The translations under genes were made by a program, and so were the position numbers. Of a stretch of 64,000 bases of DNA, positions 8,665-17,415 are shown piece by piece. The notes under the pieces were generated by a model, which did not search any database, was not told the origin of the DNA, and saw nothing but the letters and a program-made list of their open reading frames with translations. This stretch comes from Bacillota bacterium (GTDB lineage: Bacteria; Bacillota; Limnochordia; DTU087): the NCBI GenBank assembly GCA_012798695.1, contig JAAZMR010000023.1:1-64000 (forward strand), read 5' to 3'. The first letter of the stretch is position 1. The number at the start of each line of letters is the position of its first letter.

Positions 8665-9075
8665 ATGGCCAGGCGCCTAAGCAACCTGAACAATGATCTG
8701 GCTCCTCGAGCCACGACCGGAACATTTGTTTGGAGCATCGTGCGGGGCATGATTTTTAGTGTAGCAGTGGCTATTTGTGGCGCCGTGCTGGTGTCCCTAG
8801 TGCAGCTGATTGGACGATGGGATATTTCCGGGGCAGGCGTATTTCAGGTATTTTCCTATCTCAGTATGGCTACCGGAGGTTTTATGGCAGCTAGAACATC
8901 TCAACGAAATGGCTGGTTGGTGGGAGGTTTAGTGGGCATACTCTTCATCGTGACGATGAATTGGTTTACCTCGGGGAAGCTATTTCTGCCAGAGATGGAC
9001 TCTGATACCGCCTTCCGCCTGGGAGTGGGTTTCTTGGTCGGAGCTGTAGGTGGGGTGCTGGGAGTAAATATCTAG
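8665..9075 (+). CDS. TIGR04086-type small membrane protein
   Basis: This 136-residue protein has four predicted membrane helices (about residues 24-48, 60-76, 84-104 and 115-134), with glycine-rich pairs such as ATGGFMAAR and GAVGGVLGV. It resembles the TIGR04086/YrzE family of Bacillota, whose function is unknown. The ATG is preceded by AGGGAGGGAG. It is a monocistronic gene, and the bidirectional hairpin at 9144-9169 probably ends it. Confidence 0.75.
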   Translation: MARRLSNLNNDLAPRATTGTFVWSIVRGMIFSVAVAICGAVLVSLVQLIGRWDISGAGVFQVFSYLSMATGGFMAARTSQRNGWLVGGLVGILFIVTMNWFTSGKLFLPEMDSDTAFRLGVGFLVGAVGGVLGVNI

Positions 9076-9143
9076 ACGGGCCCCAGCATAATGTCTGCAT
9101 TTAGCTAATAAATCAGAGCGGCTTTTCACCAGAAGCTGAATGA

Positions 9144-9169
9144 GAAAAGGCCCTTAAGAAGGGCCTTTT
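9144..9169 (-). terminator. Bidirectional terminator between the membrane protein and tRNA-Trp
   Basis: AAAAGGCCCTT and AAGGGCCTTTT form a near-perfect hairpin with A and T runs on both sides. On the minus strand it lies 2 bases past the tRNA 3' end and carries TTTT. On the plus strand it can end the upstream gene. Confidence 0.85.
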
Positions 9170-9170
9170 G

Positions 9171-9246
9171 TGGCAGGGGAGACAGGAATCGAACCCGCAG
9201 CACCCGGTTTTGGAGACCGGTGCTCTGCCAATTGAGCTACTCCCCT
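9171..9246 (-). tRNA. tRNA-Trp (anticodon CCA)
   Basis: On the minus strand the 76-nt gene starts AGGGGAG and ends CTCCCCT-G-CCA, a perfect 7-bp acceptor stem with discriminator G and encoded CCA. The D arm (TAGCTCAATTGGCAGAGC), anticodon arm ACCGGTCTCCAAAACCGGT with CCA in the loop, and T arm with GGTTCGATTCC are all present. Discriminator G73 is expected for bacterial tRNA-Trp. Confidence 0.98.
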
Positions 9247-9256
9247 ACTGCCTTAT

Positions 9257-9285
9257 ATTCTAGCATGGGCCTAGAGACCAGTCAA
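9257..9285 (-). promoter_or_regulatory. Promoter of tRNA-Trp
   Basis: The minus strand carries TTGACT (9285-9280), a 17-base spacer and TAGAAT (9262-9257), about 10 bases before the tRNA 5' end. This is a near-consensus housekeeping promoter. Confidence 0.8.
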
Positions 9286-9312
9286 GGGCAGAAACCATAC
9301 GGAAATGGTGTT

Positions 9313-9341
9313 TTGCCGAGTTTTTCTGGATATGGTACAAT
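9313..9341 (+). promoter_or_regulatory. Promoter of pduL
   Basis: TTGCCG (9313-9318), a 17-base spacer and TACAAT (9336-9341) precede pduL by about 65 bases. Confidence 0.65.
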
Positions 9342-9406
9342 AGGGAGCGTGAGGATTCGCTGGATTTGTTGTAGCTTTTTACCTTATTCAGGGGGCGTGA
9401 TGAGTA

Positions 9407-9994
9407 ATGGCAGATAAAGTACTGGGCAAAGTCAAAGTCGGCATATCTAACCGGCATATACATCTCTCACAGGAGGACCTGGACAAGCTTTTCGGTAAAG
9501 GTTATCAGCTTACCAATATCAAAGATCTATCCCAGCCGGGCCAGTTTGCCGCTGATGAAACAGTGACTATAGTAGGTCCGAAAGGGGTATTGCAGCGAGT
9601 ACGGGTGTTGGGACCAACGCGGTCTAGAACCCAGGTTGAGATATCCCGTACTGACGGTTTTGGAATTGGTGTTAGGCCACCGGTGCGGGATTCCGGTGAG
9701 CATGAAGGTAGTGCAGGGCAGGTAACGATTGTCGGTCCTCAGGGAGCCGTCACTCTTTCTCAAGGTGTGATGTTGGCTAAACGCCATGTGCATATGACTC
9801 CTGCCGATGCTGAACGATTTGGACTCAAGGACAAAGCTATAGTAAAGATTCGCTGTGGTGGAGAACGAGGACTGGTGTTTGACCAGGTATTGGTTCGAGT
9901 CAGAGAAGACTTCACCCTAGATTGCCATCTGGATACCGATGAGGCTAATGCTGCATTGCTGAGCAATGGCGATGAGGTAGAAATACTTAGATAG
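9407..9994 (+). CDS. pduL: PduL-type phosphate acyltransferase
   Basis: This 195-residue enzyme interconverts acyl-CoA and acyl phosphate (acetyl or propanoyl), the first step in making ATP from acyl-CoA with an acyl kinase. The PduL fold has two repeated barrels, each carrying a histidine-rich zinc-binding motif: NRHIHL (15-20) and KRHVHM (125-130). No N-terminal encapsulation peptide is visible and no microcompartment gene is near, so it is probably a cytosolic housekeeping enzyme replacing Pta (inference). The start follows GGGGGCGTG. A terminator closes the transcript. Confidence 0.93.
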   Translation: MADKVLGKVKVGISNRHIHLSQEDLDKLFGKGYQLTNIKDLSQPGQFAADETVTIVGPKGVLQRVRVLGPTRSRTQVEISRTDGFGIGVRPPVRDSGEHEGSAGQVTIVGPQGAVTLSQGVMLAKRHVHMTPADAERFGLKDKAIVKIRCGGERGLVFDQVLVRVREDFTLDCHLDTDEANAALLSNGDEVEILR

Positions 9995-10049
9995 AATGCC
10001 TGTGGCTGTGAACCCCTGGAGAGGGAGCACGGCTGCCGATTGGGAGGCG

Positions 10050-10077
10050 GCCCCCAGGGAAATTCTGGGGGCTTTTT
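10050..10077 (+). terminator. Terminator of pduL
   Basis: GCCCCCAG (10050-10057) pairs perfectly with CTGGGGGC (10065-10072) around a 7-base loop, followed by five T. Confidence 0.92.
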
Positions 10078-10217
10078 GAACTTAATAACTGCTGAATCCT
10101 GATAAGAGGATACGGGCTGGATATCCCGAAGTGCTAAAAGGGCCAATTGAGCAACCGCGAGCCACAAATGGAAATTATGGATTGAAGTGAAGATCAGTAG
10201 CGGGAGGAATGAATGCT

Positions 10218-10427
10218 ATGCCCTTGCGGGAGTTTCGCTGTACGCAGTGTGGAGAAAAGTTTGAGGAACTGGTTCGTAATGGTACGCAAGTTTCGTGTCC
10301 CAAATGCAGCAGTGGCAAGGTTGAGCGCCTGATCTCCTCTTTTGGGTTCAAGAGTGCGGGTCAGTCGAGTACTGCATCTGGAGGATGCGCCTCTTGCAGT
10401 GGCGGTCATTGTAGTACTTGTCACTAA
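10218..10427 (+). CDS. FmdB-family zinc-ribbon protein
   Basis: This small protein (69 residues) begins MPLREFRCTQCGEKFEE and has the CxxC-x15-CxxC zinc ribbon (C8, C11, C27, C30) of the FmdB/regulatory zinc-ribbon family, followed by a serine-rich linker and a Cys/His-rich tail CASCSGGHCSTCH. The start at 10218 is preferred over ATG 10209 because GGGAGGA ends one base before the latter but about 10 before the former. FmdB was named from the formamidase cluster. A general role is unproven, so a regulatory or metal-binding role is all that can be said. Confidence 0.85.
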   Translation: MPLREFRCTQCGEKFEELVRNGTQVSCPKCSSGKVERLISSFGFKSAGQSSTASGGCASCSGGHCSTCH

Positions 10428-10552
10428 TTGTTGCGATTTTTTGGGTTCATCAAATACAAGCAAGTAAAGTCCGATAGTTGATAACTCTATGGGCTTCTAG
10501 ATTTTTAATTGGATATTTTGCAGGAAGATAGAGGATAGTGTCTAACTATGAG

Positions 10553-10579
10553 GAGGGGTGGCTGAGCGAGCCCCTCTTT
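10553..10579 (+). terminator. Weak terminator-like hairpin after the FmdB gene
   Basis: GAGGGG (10553-10558) pairs with CCCCTC (10571-10576) followed by TTTG. The stem is short and the T run poor, so termination is uncertain. Confidence 0.35.
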
Positions 10580-10638
10580 GTCAAGTTACAGCATGACTAC
10601 ACAGGGATTGCTGGAAAAATAATGCTGGAGGAATCGCA

Positions 10639-11703
10639 ATGAAAAAGACACGGGTAGCCCTTATCGGATGTGGTAGAGTAGCTAACGTGCATGCGCAGGC
10701 GTTAGTTGCCTTGGAGGAAACGGAACTGGTAGCGGTCGTCGACATCAAGCCAGATCGGGCCGAGGATTTTAGCAGGCGTTATGGTGGTAAGGCATATACA
10801 GACTATCGGGAAGTCCTGAAACTGTCAGACGTTGACGCAGTGGAGATTGCTACCCCTCATCATACTCATGCTGAAATAGCTATCGCTGCACTGAAAGCCG
10901 GCAAGGATGTTTTGACTGAGAAGCCTATGGCCATTAGTGTTCCTGATATGGAAGCAATGATTCAGACCGCTAAAGACACCGGTCGCACGCTCGGTGTGAT
11001 TTTTCAGAACCGCTATAATGATGCATCCCAAGCGGTCAAGCAAGTTATTGAAGATGGAGAATTAGGTGCTATCAAAGGCACCCGTGCTGTCATAACGTGG
11101 CGTCGAAGTGACGAATACTACACCGAGAGCGATTGGAAGGGAACTTGGGACAAAGAGGGCGGCGGCGTTCTAATCGACCAGGCTATTCATACCATAGACT
11201 TAATGCAGTGGTTCGTGGGTGAAGTGGACTATCTTGAAGCTCGCTATGACACAAGGGCCCATGACATAATTGATGTGGACGACGTGGCTGAAGCTCATAT
11301 CGTCTTCAAGAATGGAGCCATTGGCTGTCTCTATGCTAGCTGCAACTATTCGTTTGATGCTCCTATCTTCCTGGAGATTCACGGGGAAAAGGGAATTGCT
11401 CATATTATCGGAGATAAGGCCATTATTACGATTGGCAATAAGACCGTGACCGTGGAACAACAGGCAGATGAGTCAACCGGGCTCCGGTATTGGGGCTTTA
11501 GTCATAAACGGCAGATTCGGGATCATTATCGAGCCCTACAGGCCGGCAAGCAGCCGTTTATTGATGGTAGAGTTGGTAAGACAGCTGTAGACATGGTCTT
11601 GGCTATGTATGAGTCTTCTCGACGTCAAGCACCAATCTATTTCCCATACGTACCTGGCGCACCCTCCTGCACGAAAAACAGAGGCGGATGCTGTGACCGT
11701 TAG
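10639..11703 (+). CDS. Gfo/Idh/MocA-family NAD(P)-dependent oxidoreductase
   Basis: This 354-residue protein has an N-terminal Rossmann fold (VALIGCGRVANVHAQAL, residues 6-22), the family's EKP motif (VLTEKPMA near residue 95) that carries a catalytic lysine, and the GGGVLIDQAIHTIDLMQWF segment with the conserved D and H of the substrate site. The family oxidises or reduces sugars, inositols and related polyols. GGAGGAATCGCA gives a strong ribosome site. It ends about 20 bases before the pyr promoter and is not part of that operon. Substrate is unknown; L-rhamnose isomerase and sugar transport genes lie about 12-14 kb away. Confidence 0.88.
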   Translation: MKKTRVALIGCGRVANVHAQALVALEETELVAVVDIKPDRAEDFSRRYGGKAYTDYREVLKLSDVDAVEIATPHHTHAEIAIAALKAGKDVLTEKPMAISVPDMEAMIQTAKDTGRTLGVIFQNRYNDASQAVKQVIEDGELGAIKGTRAVITWRRSDEYYTESDWKGTWDKEGGGVLIDQAIHTIDLMQWFVGEVDYLEARYDTRAHDIIDVDDVAEAHIVFKNGAIGCLYASCNYSFDAPIFLEIHGEKGIAHIIGDKAIITIGNKTVTVEQQADESTGLRYWGFSHKRQIRDHYRALQAGKQPFIDGRVGKTAVDMVLAMYESSRRQAPIYFPYVPGAPSCTKNRGGCCDR

Positions 11704-11725
11704 TTAGAACAGAGAGAGAGTCGCA

Positions 11726-11754
11726 TTGACAATCTAGCTTGAGGCTGGTATGAT
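11726..11754 (+). promoter_or_regulatory. Promoter of the pyr operon
   Basis: TTGACA (11726-11731), exactly 17 bases, then TATGAT (11749-11754). It lies just upstream of the PyrR leader. Confidence 0.85.
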
Positions 11755-11774
11755 AATGCAGATACAAAAATAGG

Positions 11775-11811
11775 TTCCCTTTAAGATGATCCGGCGAGGT
11801 CAGCAAGGGGG
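11775..11811 (+). promoter_or_regulatory. PyrR-binding hairpin in the pyr leader RNA
   Basis: The RNA hairpin has an outer stem CCCTT/AAGGG (11777-11781 with 11805-11809) and an inner stem TGA/TCA (11787-11789 with 11800-11802), closing the loop UCCGGCGAGG. This fits the known PyrR recognition loop UCCNGNGAGG. PyrR with UMP stabilises this hairpin and so favours the downstream terminator. pyrR itself is not in the window. Confidence 0.85.
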
Positions 11812-11865
11812 ATAGGTATCGGTGTGACTAATCACCGGTGCTTAGTGTAGCTAAATTCGAGGTGC

Positions 11866-11895
11866 AAACCCTGCCGGATGGCAGGGTTTTTCTTT
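11866..11895 (+). terminator. Attenuator terminator of the pyr operon
   Basis: AAACCCTGCC (11866-11875) pairs perfectly with GGCAGGGTTT (11880-11889) around a GGAT loop, followed by TTTCTTT. It stands 54 bases before pyrB and after the PyrR hairpin, the usual attenuation layout. Confidence 0.9.
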
Positions 11896-11948
11896 GGTCA
11901 AATTGAGAGGCTGTCAAGGGACTAGGTAAAAAACCAGGGGGTGAAGCT

Positions 11949-12893
11949 ATGGCATGGCAACGCAAGGACCTGCTGGGTCTTGCTGACTTATCTGCTGATG
12001 AGACCGAGACTCTACTACGTTCTGCCTTATCCTTTAAAGACGTCTTTCAGCGCAGTGTGAGGAAGTTCCCTACATTAAGAGGCAAGACAGTGGTTAACCT
12101 TTTTTATGAACCCAGCACCCGCACCCGCAGCTCTTTTGAAATTGCGGGCAAATGGCTGAGTGCTGATGTGATCAATGTGACTGTGTCCAATAGCAGTGTA
12201 GTAAAGGGTGAAAGCCTCAAAGATACGGCCAAGACCCTAGAGGCGATGGGAGTCGATGCCATTATTTTGCGGCATTCAGTAGCTGGTACTCCCCACTATT
12301 TGGCTCGCTGCTGCCGGCCGGCAATTATTAATGCTGGAGATGGCGCCCATGAACACCCAACCCAAGCCCTATTGGATTTGCTTACACTGAAAGAGCGCTG
12401 GGCCTCCTTCCAGGAAAAGCAAGTCCTGGTTATTGGGGATATTAGACACAGTCGTGTGGCCAAGTCTAATATCTACGGGCTGAGGCGGTTGGGAGCTAAG
12501 GTGGCGGTCTGTGGACCGGCCACTCTCATCCCGCCAGGACTGGAACACCTAGGTGTGAAGGTGGTGGAGCGGTTAGATGATGCTGTATTGGAGAGTGCTG
12601 ACCTAATCTATGTGTTGCGAATCCAACGCGAACGGCAGGAAGAGGGGCTTTTCCCCTCACTGAGAGAATATAGTCACCTCTTTGGGTTGAATGCCGCCCG
12701 AATGGAGCGCACCAAACCGGAGGTCATTGTGATGCACCCGGGACCAGCCAATCTAGGTGTAGAGATCACTACAGAGATTGCCTATAGCAAAGCATCTTCT
12801 ATCCAGGAGCAGGTTACAAATGGTGTAGCTGTACGAATGGCAGTACTGTACCACCTAGTGGGAGGGGGGCGCCAAAGTGTCGATCTTGATTAA
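11949..12893 (+). CDS. pyrB: Aspartate carbamoyltransferase
   Basis: PyrB joins carbamoyl phosphate and aspartate, the committed step of pyrimidine synthesis. The 314-residue protein carries the carbamoyl-phosphate motif PSTRTRSSFE (55-64), the mobile lysine in VVKGES (K86) and HPTQALLDL (136-144). It is first in the pyr operon, preceded by GGGGGTGAAGCT. No pyrI regulatory subunit is present, as in Bacillus. It overlaps pyrC by 17 bases. Confidence 0.97.
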   Translation: MAWQRKDLLGLADLSADETETLLRSALSFKDVFQRSVRKFPTLRGKTVVNLFYEPSTRTRSSFEIAGKWLSADVINVTVSNSSVVKGESLKDTAKTLEAMGVDAIILRHSVAGTPHYLARCCRPAIINAGDGAHEHPTQALLDLLTLKERWASFQEKQVLVIGDIRHSRVAKSNIYGLRRLGAKVAVCGPATLIPPGLEHLGVKVVERLDDAVLESADLIYVLRIQRERQEEGLFPSLREYSHLFGLNAARMERTKPEVIVMHPGPANLGVEITTEIAYSKASSIQEQVTNGVAVRMAVLYHLVGGGRQSVDLD

Positions 12894-14163
12894 GGGAGGC
12901 AACCTTTTACTGAGCAATAGTGATGGTCACAGCTGGGCAAGGGGTGATGTCAGGGTCGCAGGGTCCCAAATTGTGGCGATTGGCCCTAATATCGAGCCAC
13001 AGGCTGGGGACATGACCATAGATGCGGTCGGTAAAATGGTGGCTGCGGGTCTGGTGGATACTCATGCACATTTGCGGGAACCGGGTAGAGAGGACCAGGA
13101 GACTATAGCTACCGGCACCAAAGCCGCGGCGGCCGGAGGGTTTACCACTATCGCCTGTATGCCCAACACAACCCCTCCCCTAGATTCAGGTGCTGTTGCA
13201 GCCGCTGTTCTGCAGCTAGCTAAAGAGGCGGCTATCCGCGTAGTCCCCGTGGGATGTGTTACCAAGGGGCGTCAAGGAAAGGAACTGGCTGAGATTGGGG
13301 AGTTGGTGGAAGCAGGCGTATGGGGTATTACCGATGACGGTAATCCGGTAGAGGATAGTGAGCTTATGCGGCGAGCCCTAGAGTATTGTCGCCCCTTTCG
13401 AATACCAGTGATCAGCCACGCCGAAGACCCCAGGTTGATGGGACAAGGAGTAATGCATGAGGGGTTTATTTCAACTATTTTGGGATTGCCTGGCATCCCA
13501 GCAGAAGCCGAGTCGGTAATGGTCGCTAGGGACATATTGTTAGCTAAAGCCACTAATTCCTGGCTGCATGTTGCCCATGTATCCACCTCAGAGAGTGTTG
13601 AGCTTATTACTCGTGCGAAAGCGAAGGGTGTAAGAGTAACCTGTGAAGCGACACCTCATCATCTAGTATTGACCGATGAAGCAGTGCGCGGTTTTGACAC
13701 CAACACAAAGGTGAATCCTCCATTGCGGAGCCGAGAACACGTCCAGGCATTGAGAGTGGCCCTAGCGGATGGAACAATTGATTGTATTGCTACTGACCAT
13801 GCCCCTCATACCCTGGAAGAAAAGGATTGTGATTACCGACAGGCAGCGTTTGGTTTGATCGGGCTAGAGACGGCATTGCCTTTACTGATTACTCATCTAG
13901 TTAAGCCAGGATTTCTGGATTTGCCTACCTTGTGGGATAGAATGTCGGCTCGGCCCGCCCGATTGATGGGGCTTACCGATCACGGCTTAGCCATCGGCAA
14001 ACGGGCAGATATTACTATTGTTGATTTGGAGTTGGAAAAGGAAGTTGAGCCAGCCAAGGGATTCAGCCGTTCCCAGAATACTCCGTTTGCCGGCCAGCGG
14101 CTGATTGGGTGGCCCGTGATCACCATAGCCGGTGGAAGAGTGGCCTTTGGGGAGGTGGAGTAG
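12877..14163 (+). CDS. pyrC: Dihydroorotase
   Basis: PyrC cyclises carbamoyl aspartate to dihydroorotate. The 428-residue protein is a type I (long) dihydroorotase with the metal motif THAHLREPG (H63, H65), a second histidine region VISHAED, HVAHVST, and TDHAPHT with the catalytic aspartate. The GTG start at 12877 lies inside the end of pyrB and follows GGGAGGGGGG. Its TAG stop directly abuts the carB start. Confidence 0.97.
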   Translation: MSILIKGGNLLLSNSDGHSWARGDVRVAGSQIVAIGPNIEPQAGDMTIDAVGKMVAAGLVDTHAHLREPGREDQETIATGTKAAAAGGFTTIACMPNTTPPLDSGAVAAAVLQLAKEAAIRVVPVGCVTKGRQGKELAEIGELVEAGVWGITDDGNPVEDSELMRRALEYCRPFRIPVISHAEDPRLMGQGVMHEGFISTILGLPGIPAEAESVMVARDILLAKATNSWLHVAHVSTSESVELITRAKAKGVRVTCEATPHHLVLTDEAVRGFDTNTKVNPPLRSREHVQALRVALADGTIDCIATDHAPHTLEEKDCDYRQAAFGLIGLETALPLLITHLVKPGFLDLPTLWDRMSARPARLMGLTDHGLAIGKRADITIVDLELEKEVEPAKGFSRSQNTPFAGQRLIGWPVITIAGGRVAFGEVE

Positions 14164-17100
14164 ATGCCGGTTGATCCAATGCTCAGAAAGGTAATGGTAA
14201 TTGGTTCAGGTCCGATAGTGATTGGTCAAGCAGCTGAATTCGACTATGCGGGGACCCAGGCTTGCAGAGCCTTGCAAGAAGAAGGGCTGGAAGTAGTGTT
14301 GCTGAATAGTAACCCGGCCACTATTATGACTGATATCGATATTGCTGATGCTGTGTATATTGAACCCCTGACTTGGGAGACAGTCGAAGCGATTATCGCT
14401 AGGGAACGACCTGATGGACTATTGCCGACCATGGGAGGCCAGATTGGTCTGAACCTGGCAGTTGAGGCCGATCAGCATGGCCTTTTGGCTAGATACGATG
14501 TACGCCTTCTGGGCACCTCTTTGACGACTATTGAACAAGCTGAAGATCGAGAGCAGTTTAAGTTGGCTATGCAAGAGTTGGGTGAACCCGTTCCCGAGAG
14601 TGCTGTAGTCCAATCGGCAGAGGGCGCTCTTGAATTTGCTCATAATATTGGGTATCCGTTGATTGTACGGCCCGCCTATACCTTAGGGGGGGCTGGGGGC
14701 GGTATCGCGACCGATGAAAGTGAGTTGATGGACACTGTGGACCGGGGCTTGGCCAATAGTCCTATCGGTCAAGTACTCATTGAACGCAGTGTAGCCGGAT
14801 GGAAAGAGATAGAGTATGAGGTTATTCGAGATGCCCAAGATCATTGTGTAGTGATTTGTACTATGGAAAATCTCGATCCAGTGGGTATTCACACCGGTGA
14901 CAGTATAGTGGTGGCTCCGAGCCAGACGTTAAGCATGGAGGAAGAGGAGACCCTGAGGGCAGCAGCTCTGAGGATAGTTAGGGCTCTAGGTATAGCGGGA
15001 GGCTGCAATGTTCAGTTTGCGCTACACCCCAGTGAAGGCAATTACTATGTGATTGAGGTCAACCCTCGGGTCAGTCGTTCCAGTGCCCTTGCCTCGAAGG
15101 CCACTGGTTATCCTATTGCCAGAGTCGCAGCTAAGGTAGCAGTGGGTCTAGGTCTAGACGAGATAGTCAGTCCTAACACAAGTCTAGCCTATGCTGATCA
15201 GGAGCCAGTGCTTGACTATGTTGTGGTCAAGATACCCCGCTGGCCCTTTGATAAATTCGGAGAGGCTGACCGAGCTTTAGGAACCCAGATGAAGGCCACC
15301 GGTGAGACTATGGCGATCGATCACAGCTTCCCAGCCGCTCTCATGAAAGCGATTAGATCTTCCGAAACTGATACTGTGGGCCTATGCCTCCCACAGCTGG
15401 CGCAGCTGCAAGATGACGAAATTGGCCGACGTCTACAGGAAGCTGATGACCAGCGCCTTTTTCTTTTGGCTGAAGCCATGTACAGGGGTTGGGATACAGA
15501 GAGCTTACACACCCTTACCGGAATTGATCCATGGTTTCTTGGCCAGATCCGGATTCTCGTAGTTCTGGAGAAAGAACTGCAAGAAGGCAAGGGGCTGGAG
15601 GATTGGTCTACCTTCAAGAATGCCAAGAAGCTCGGTCTTGCTGACGCTAGCTTAGCACGGATTTGGGGCACTAGCGAAGCTACGGTAAGGGGTGCTCGCA
15701 TCAAAGCCGGGCTCTTGCCGGCTTACCAAGAGGTCAGTATCAATGCAAGCCGCCACAAGGCAGCTCCAGCATATTACTACTCCAGCTACGGAGTGGATGG
15801 AGATGTACCCCTAGAGTCCGGCAAGAAGGTGCTGATCATCGGCTCCGGTCCCATTCGCATCGGGCAGGGAATTGAGTTTGATTACTGTAATGTGCATTGT
15901 GCCCTAGAACTCAAACGTCAAGGGATTAAAACCATCATTATTAATAATAACCCGGAGACGGTCAGTACCGACTTTGATGTCGCTCATAGGCTGTATTTCG
16001 AGCCTCTAACAGCAGAGGATGTGCTCAATGTAGTCGCTCGAGAGCAACCTGATGGCGCTATTGTTCAGTTTGGCGGGCAGACAGCCCTCAACCTGGCCGC
16101 CACTTTGGCGGAGGCCAAGGTGCCAATCTGGGGAACTTCGGTGGAGGCTATCGACCAAGCAGAAGACCGGGAGAAATTTGAAGCTCTTTTGGAGAAATTG
16201 AATATTCGCCGTCCCACAGGGAAAACCACACATACTCGGGAACATGCTCTGCACGCTGCAGAGCAGATCGGTTACCCCGTCCTGGTGAGGCCATCGTATG
16301 TTTTGGGTGGTCGAGCGATGGCCATTATTCAAAGCCGGCAGGAGCTGGAGGAGTATATCGAAGGGGCGGTTCGGGTCTCTCAGGATAAGCCGATTCTTAT
16401 TGACAAATACCTTCCCGGTATTGAGCTGGAAGTAGATGCAGTCAGTGACGGCACTGACATGCTGATACCTGCAATTATGCAGCATGTGGAGCGGGCTGGT
16501 ATCCATTCTGGTGATAGCATCGCTTTCTGCCCGGCTGATCTGCCAACTCACCTAGAAGAAGAGATTGTGGATACCACTCATCGGCTCGCCAAAGCCTTGG
16601 GAGTAAAAGGGCTGCTGAATATCCAATACGTAGTGCATAGACAGCAGGTCTATGTGCTGGAAGTTAATCCCCGGGCCAGCCGAACAGTCCCCTTTCTCAG
16701 TAAACTGACGGGATTACCGCTGGTTGCCTTGGCTTGCCGGGTAGCATTGGGCCGCAAACTCGGGGATCTCGGTTATGGAACAGGCCTCTATCCTAAGTCA
16801 GGCGTGATTGGTGTAAAGATGCCTGTTTTCAGTTTTGCCAAGCTAAAAGGCGTCGATGTGTATCTGAGTCCTGAGATGAAATCAACAGGCGAGTGTATGG
16901 CAGCAGATACTGATTGGAGGGCAGCACTGCACAAAGCCTTCTTGGCGGGAGGTGTACCTTTCCCAGAAGGTGGAACTATTCTGGCAACGATCGCTGATCG
17001 TGACAAAGATGCAAGTCTGCCGGTATTGCGTGAGCTATTTGAGTTGGGCTTTAATATTTGCGCAACCCCAGGAACCGCCCGCTTTTTGCGAGACAATGGC

Positions 17101-17415
17101 ATAGCTGCAGACACTGTGGGTAAGCTTAAGCAAGCTCCTCCTACAGTCATTGATGTCTTGCGTCAGGGTGGCATCAAACTCGTTGTCAATACTATGACGG
17201 CTGGGAAGCAGCCGCAAAGGGATGGTTTTCGCATTCGCCGCACCGCCGTGGAACTAGGCATACCTTGTTTCACATCCCTGGATACTCTAGCAGCTTATCT
17301 CGAAGCCATGCAATTCCATCGGAGTAATGGAAAATCGCATCTCTTATCACTAGCGGATTATCATACGTTTAGCCAAAATAACTGCAAAGGAGAAAACCAG
17401 GATGATCACTGGTGA
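14164..17415 (+). CDS. carB: Carbamoyl phosphate synthase large subunit
   Basis: CarB makes carbamoyl phosphate from bicarbonate, ammonia and two ATP. The 1083 residues show the internal duplication: IGSGPIVIGQAAEFDYAG at about 13 and IGSGPIRIGQGIEFDYC at about 559, each starting an ATP-grasp half, then a C-terminal allosteric MGS-like domain (about 940-1070). In Bacillus pyr operons carA lies between pyrC and carB. Here pyrC and carB touch, with the TAG stop followed immediately by ATG, so carA must be elsewhere or missing. The ribosome site GGGGAGGTGGAG lies inside the end of pyrC. It overlaps pyrK by 14 bases. Confidence 0.97.
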   Translation: MPVDPMLRKVMVIGSGPIVIGQAAEFDYAGTQACRALQEEGLEVVLLNSNPATIMTDIDIADAVYIEPLTWETVEAIIARERPDGLLPTMGGQIGLNLAVEADQHGLLARYDVRLLGTSLTTIEQAEDREQFKLAMQELGEPVPESAVVQSAEGALEFAHNIGYPLIVRPAYTLGGAGGGIATDESELMDTVDRGLANSPIGQVLIERSVAGWKEIEYEVIRDAQDHCVVICTMENLDPVGIHTGDSIVVAPSQTLSMEEEETLRAAALRIVRALGIAGGCNVQFALHPSEGNYYVIEVNPRVSRSSALASKATGYPIARVAAKVAVGLGLDEIVSPNTSLAYADQEPVLDYVVVKIPRWPFDKFGEADRALGTQMKATGETMAIDHSFPAALMKAIRSSETDTVGLCLPQLAQLQDDEIGRRLQEADDQRLFLLAEAMYRGWDTESLHTLTGIDPWFLGQIRILVVLEKELQEGKGLEDWSTFKNAKKLGLADASLARIWGTSEATVRGARIKAGLLPAYQEVSINASRHKAAPAYYYSSYGVDGDVPLESGKKVLIIGSGPIRIGQGIEFDYCNVHCALELKRQGIKTIIINNNPETVSTDFDVAHRLYFEPLTAEDVLNVVAREQPDGAIVQFGGQTALNLAATLAEAKVPIWGTSVEAIDQAEDREKFEALLEKLNIRRPTGKTTHTREHALHAAEQIGYPVLVRPSYVLGGRAMAIIQSRQELEEYIEGAVRVSQDKPILIDKYLPGIELEVDAVSDGTDMLIPAIMQHVERAGIHSGDSIAFCPADLPTHLEEEIVDTTHRLAKALGVKGLLNIQYVVHRQQVYVLEVNPRASRTVPFLSKLTGLPLVALACRVALGRKLGDLGYGTGLYPKSGVIGVKMPVFSFAKLKGVDVYLSPEMKSTGECMAADTDWRAALHKAFLAGGVPFPEGGTILATIADRDKDASLPVLRELFELGFNICATPGTARFLRDNGIAADTVGKLKQAPPTVIDVLRQGGIKLVVNTMTAGKQPQRDGFRIRRTAVELGIPCFTSLDTLAAYLEAMQFHRSNGKSHLLSLADYHTFSQNNCKGENQDDHW

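Noticed and set aside
9407..9994. Microcompartment locus around pduL
   Set aside because: No shell-protein gene and no encapsulation peptide, so it is treated as a cytosolic phosphotransacylase.
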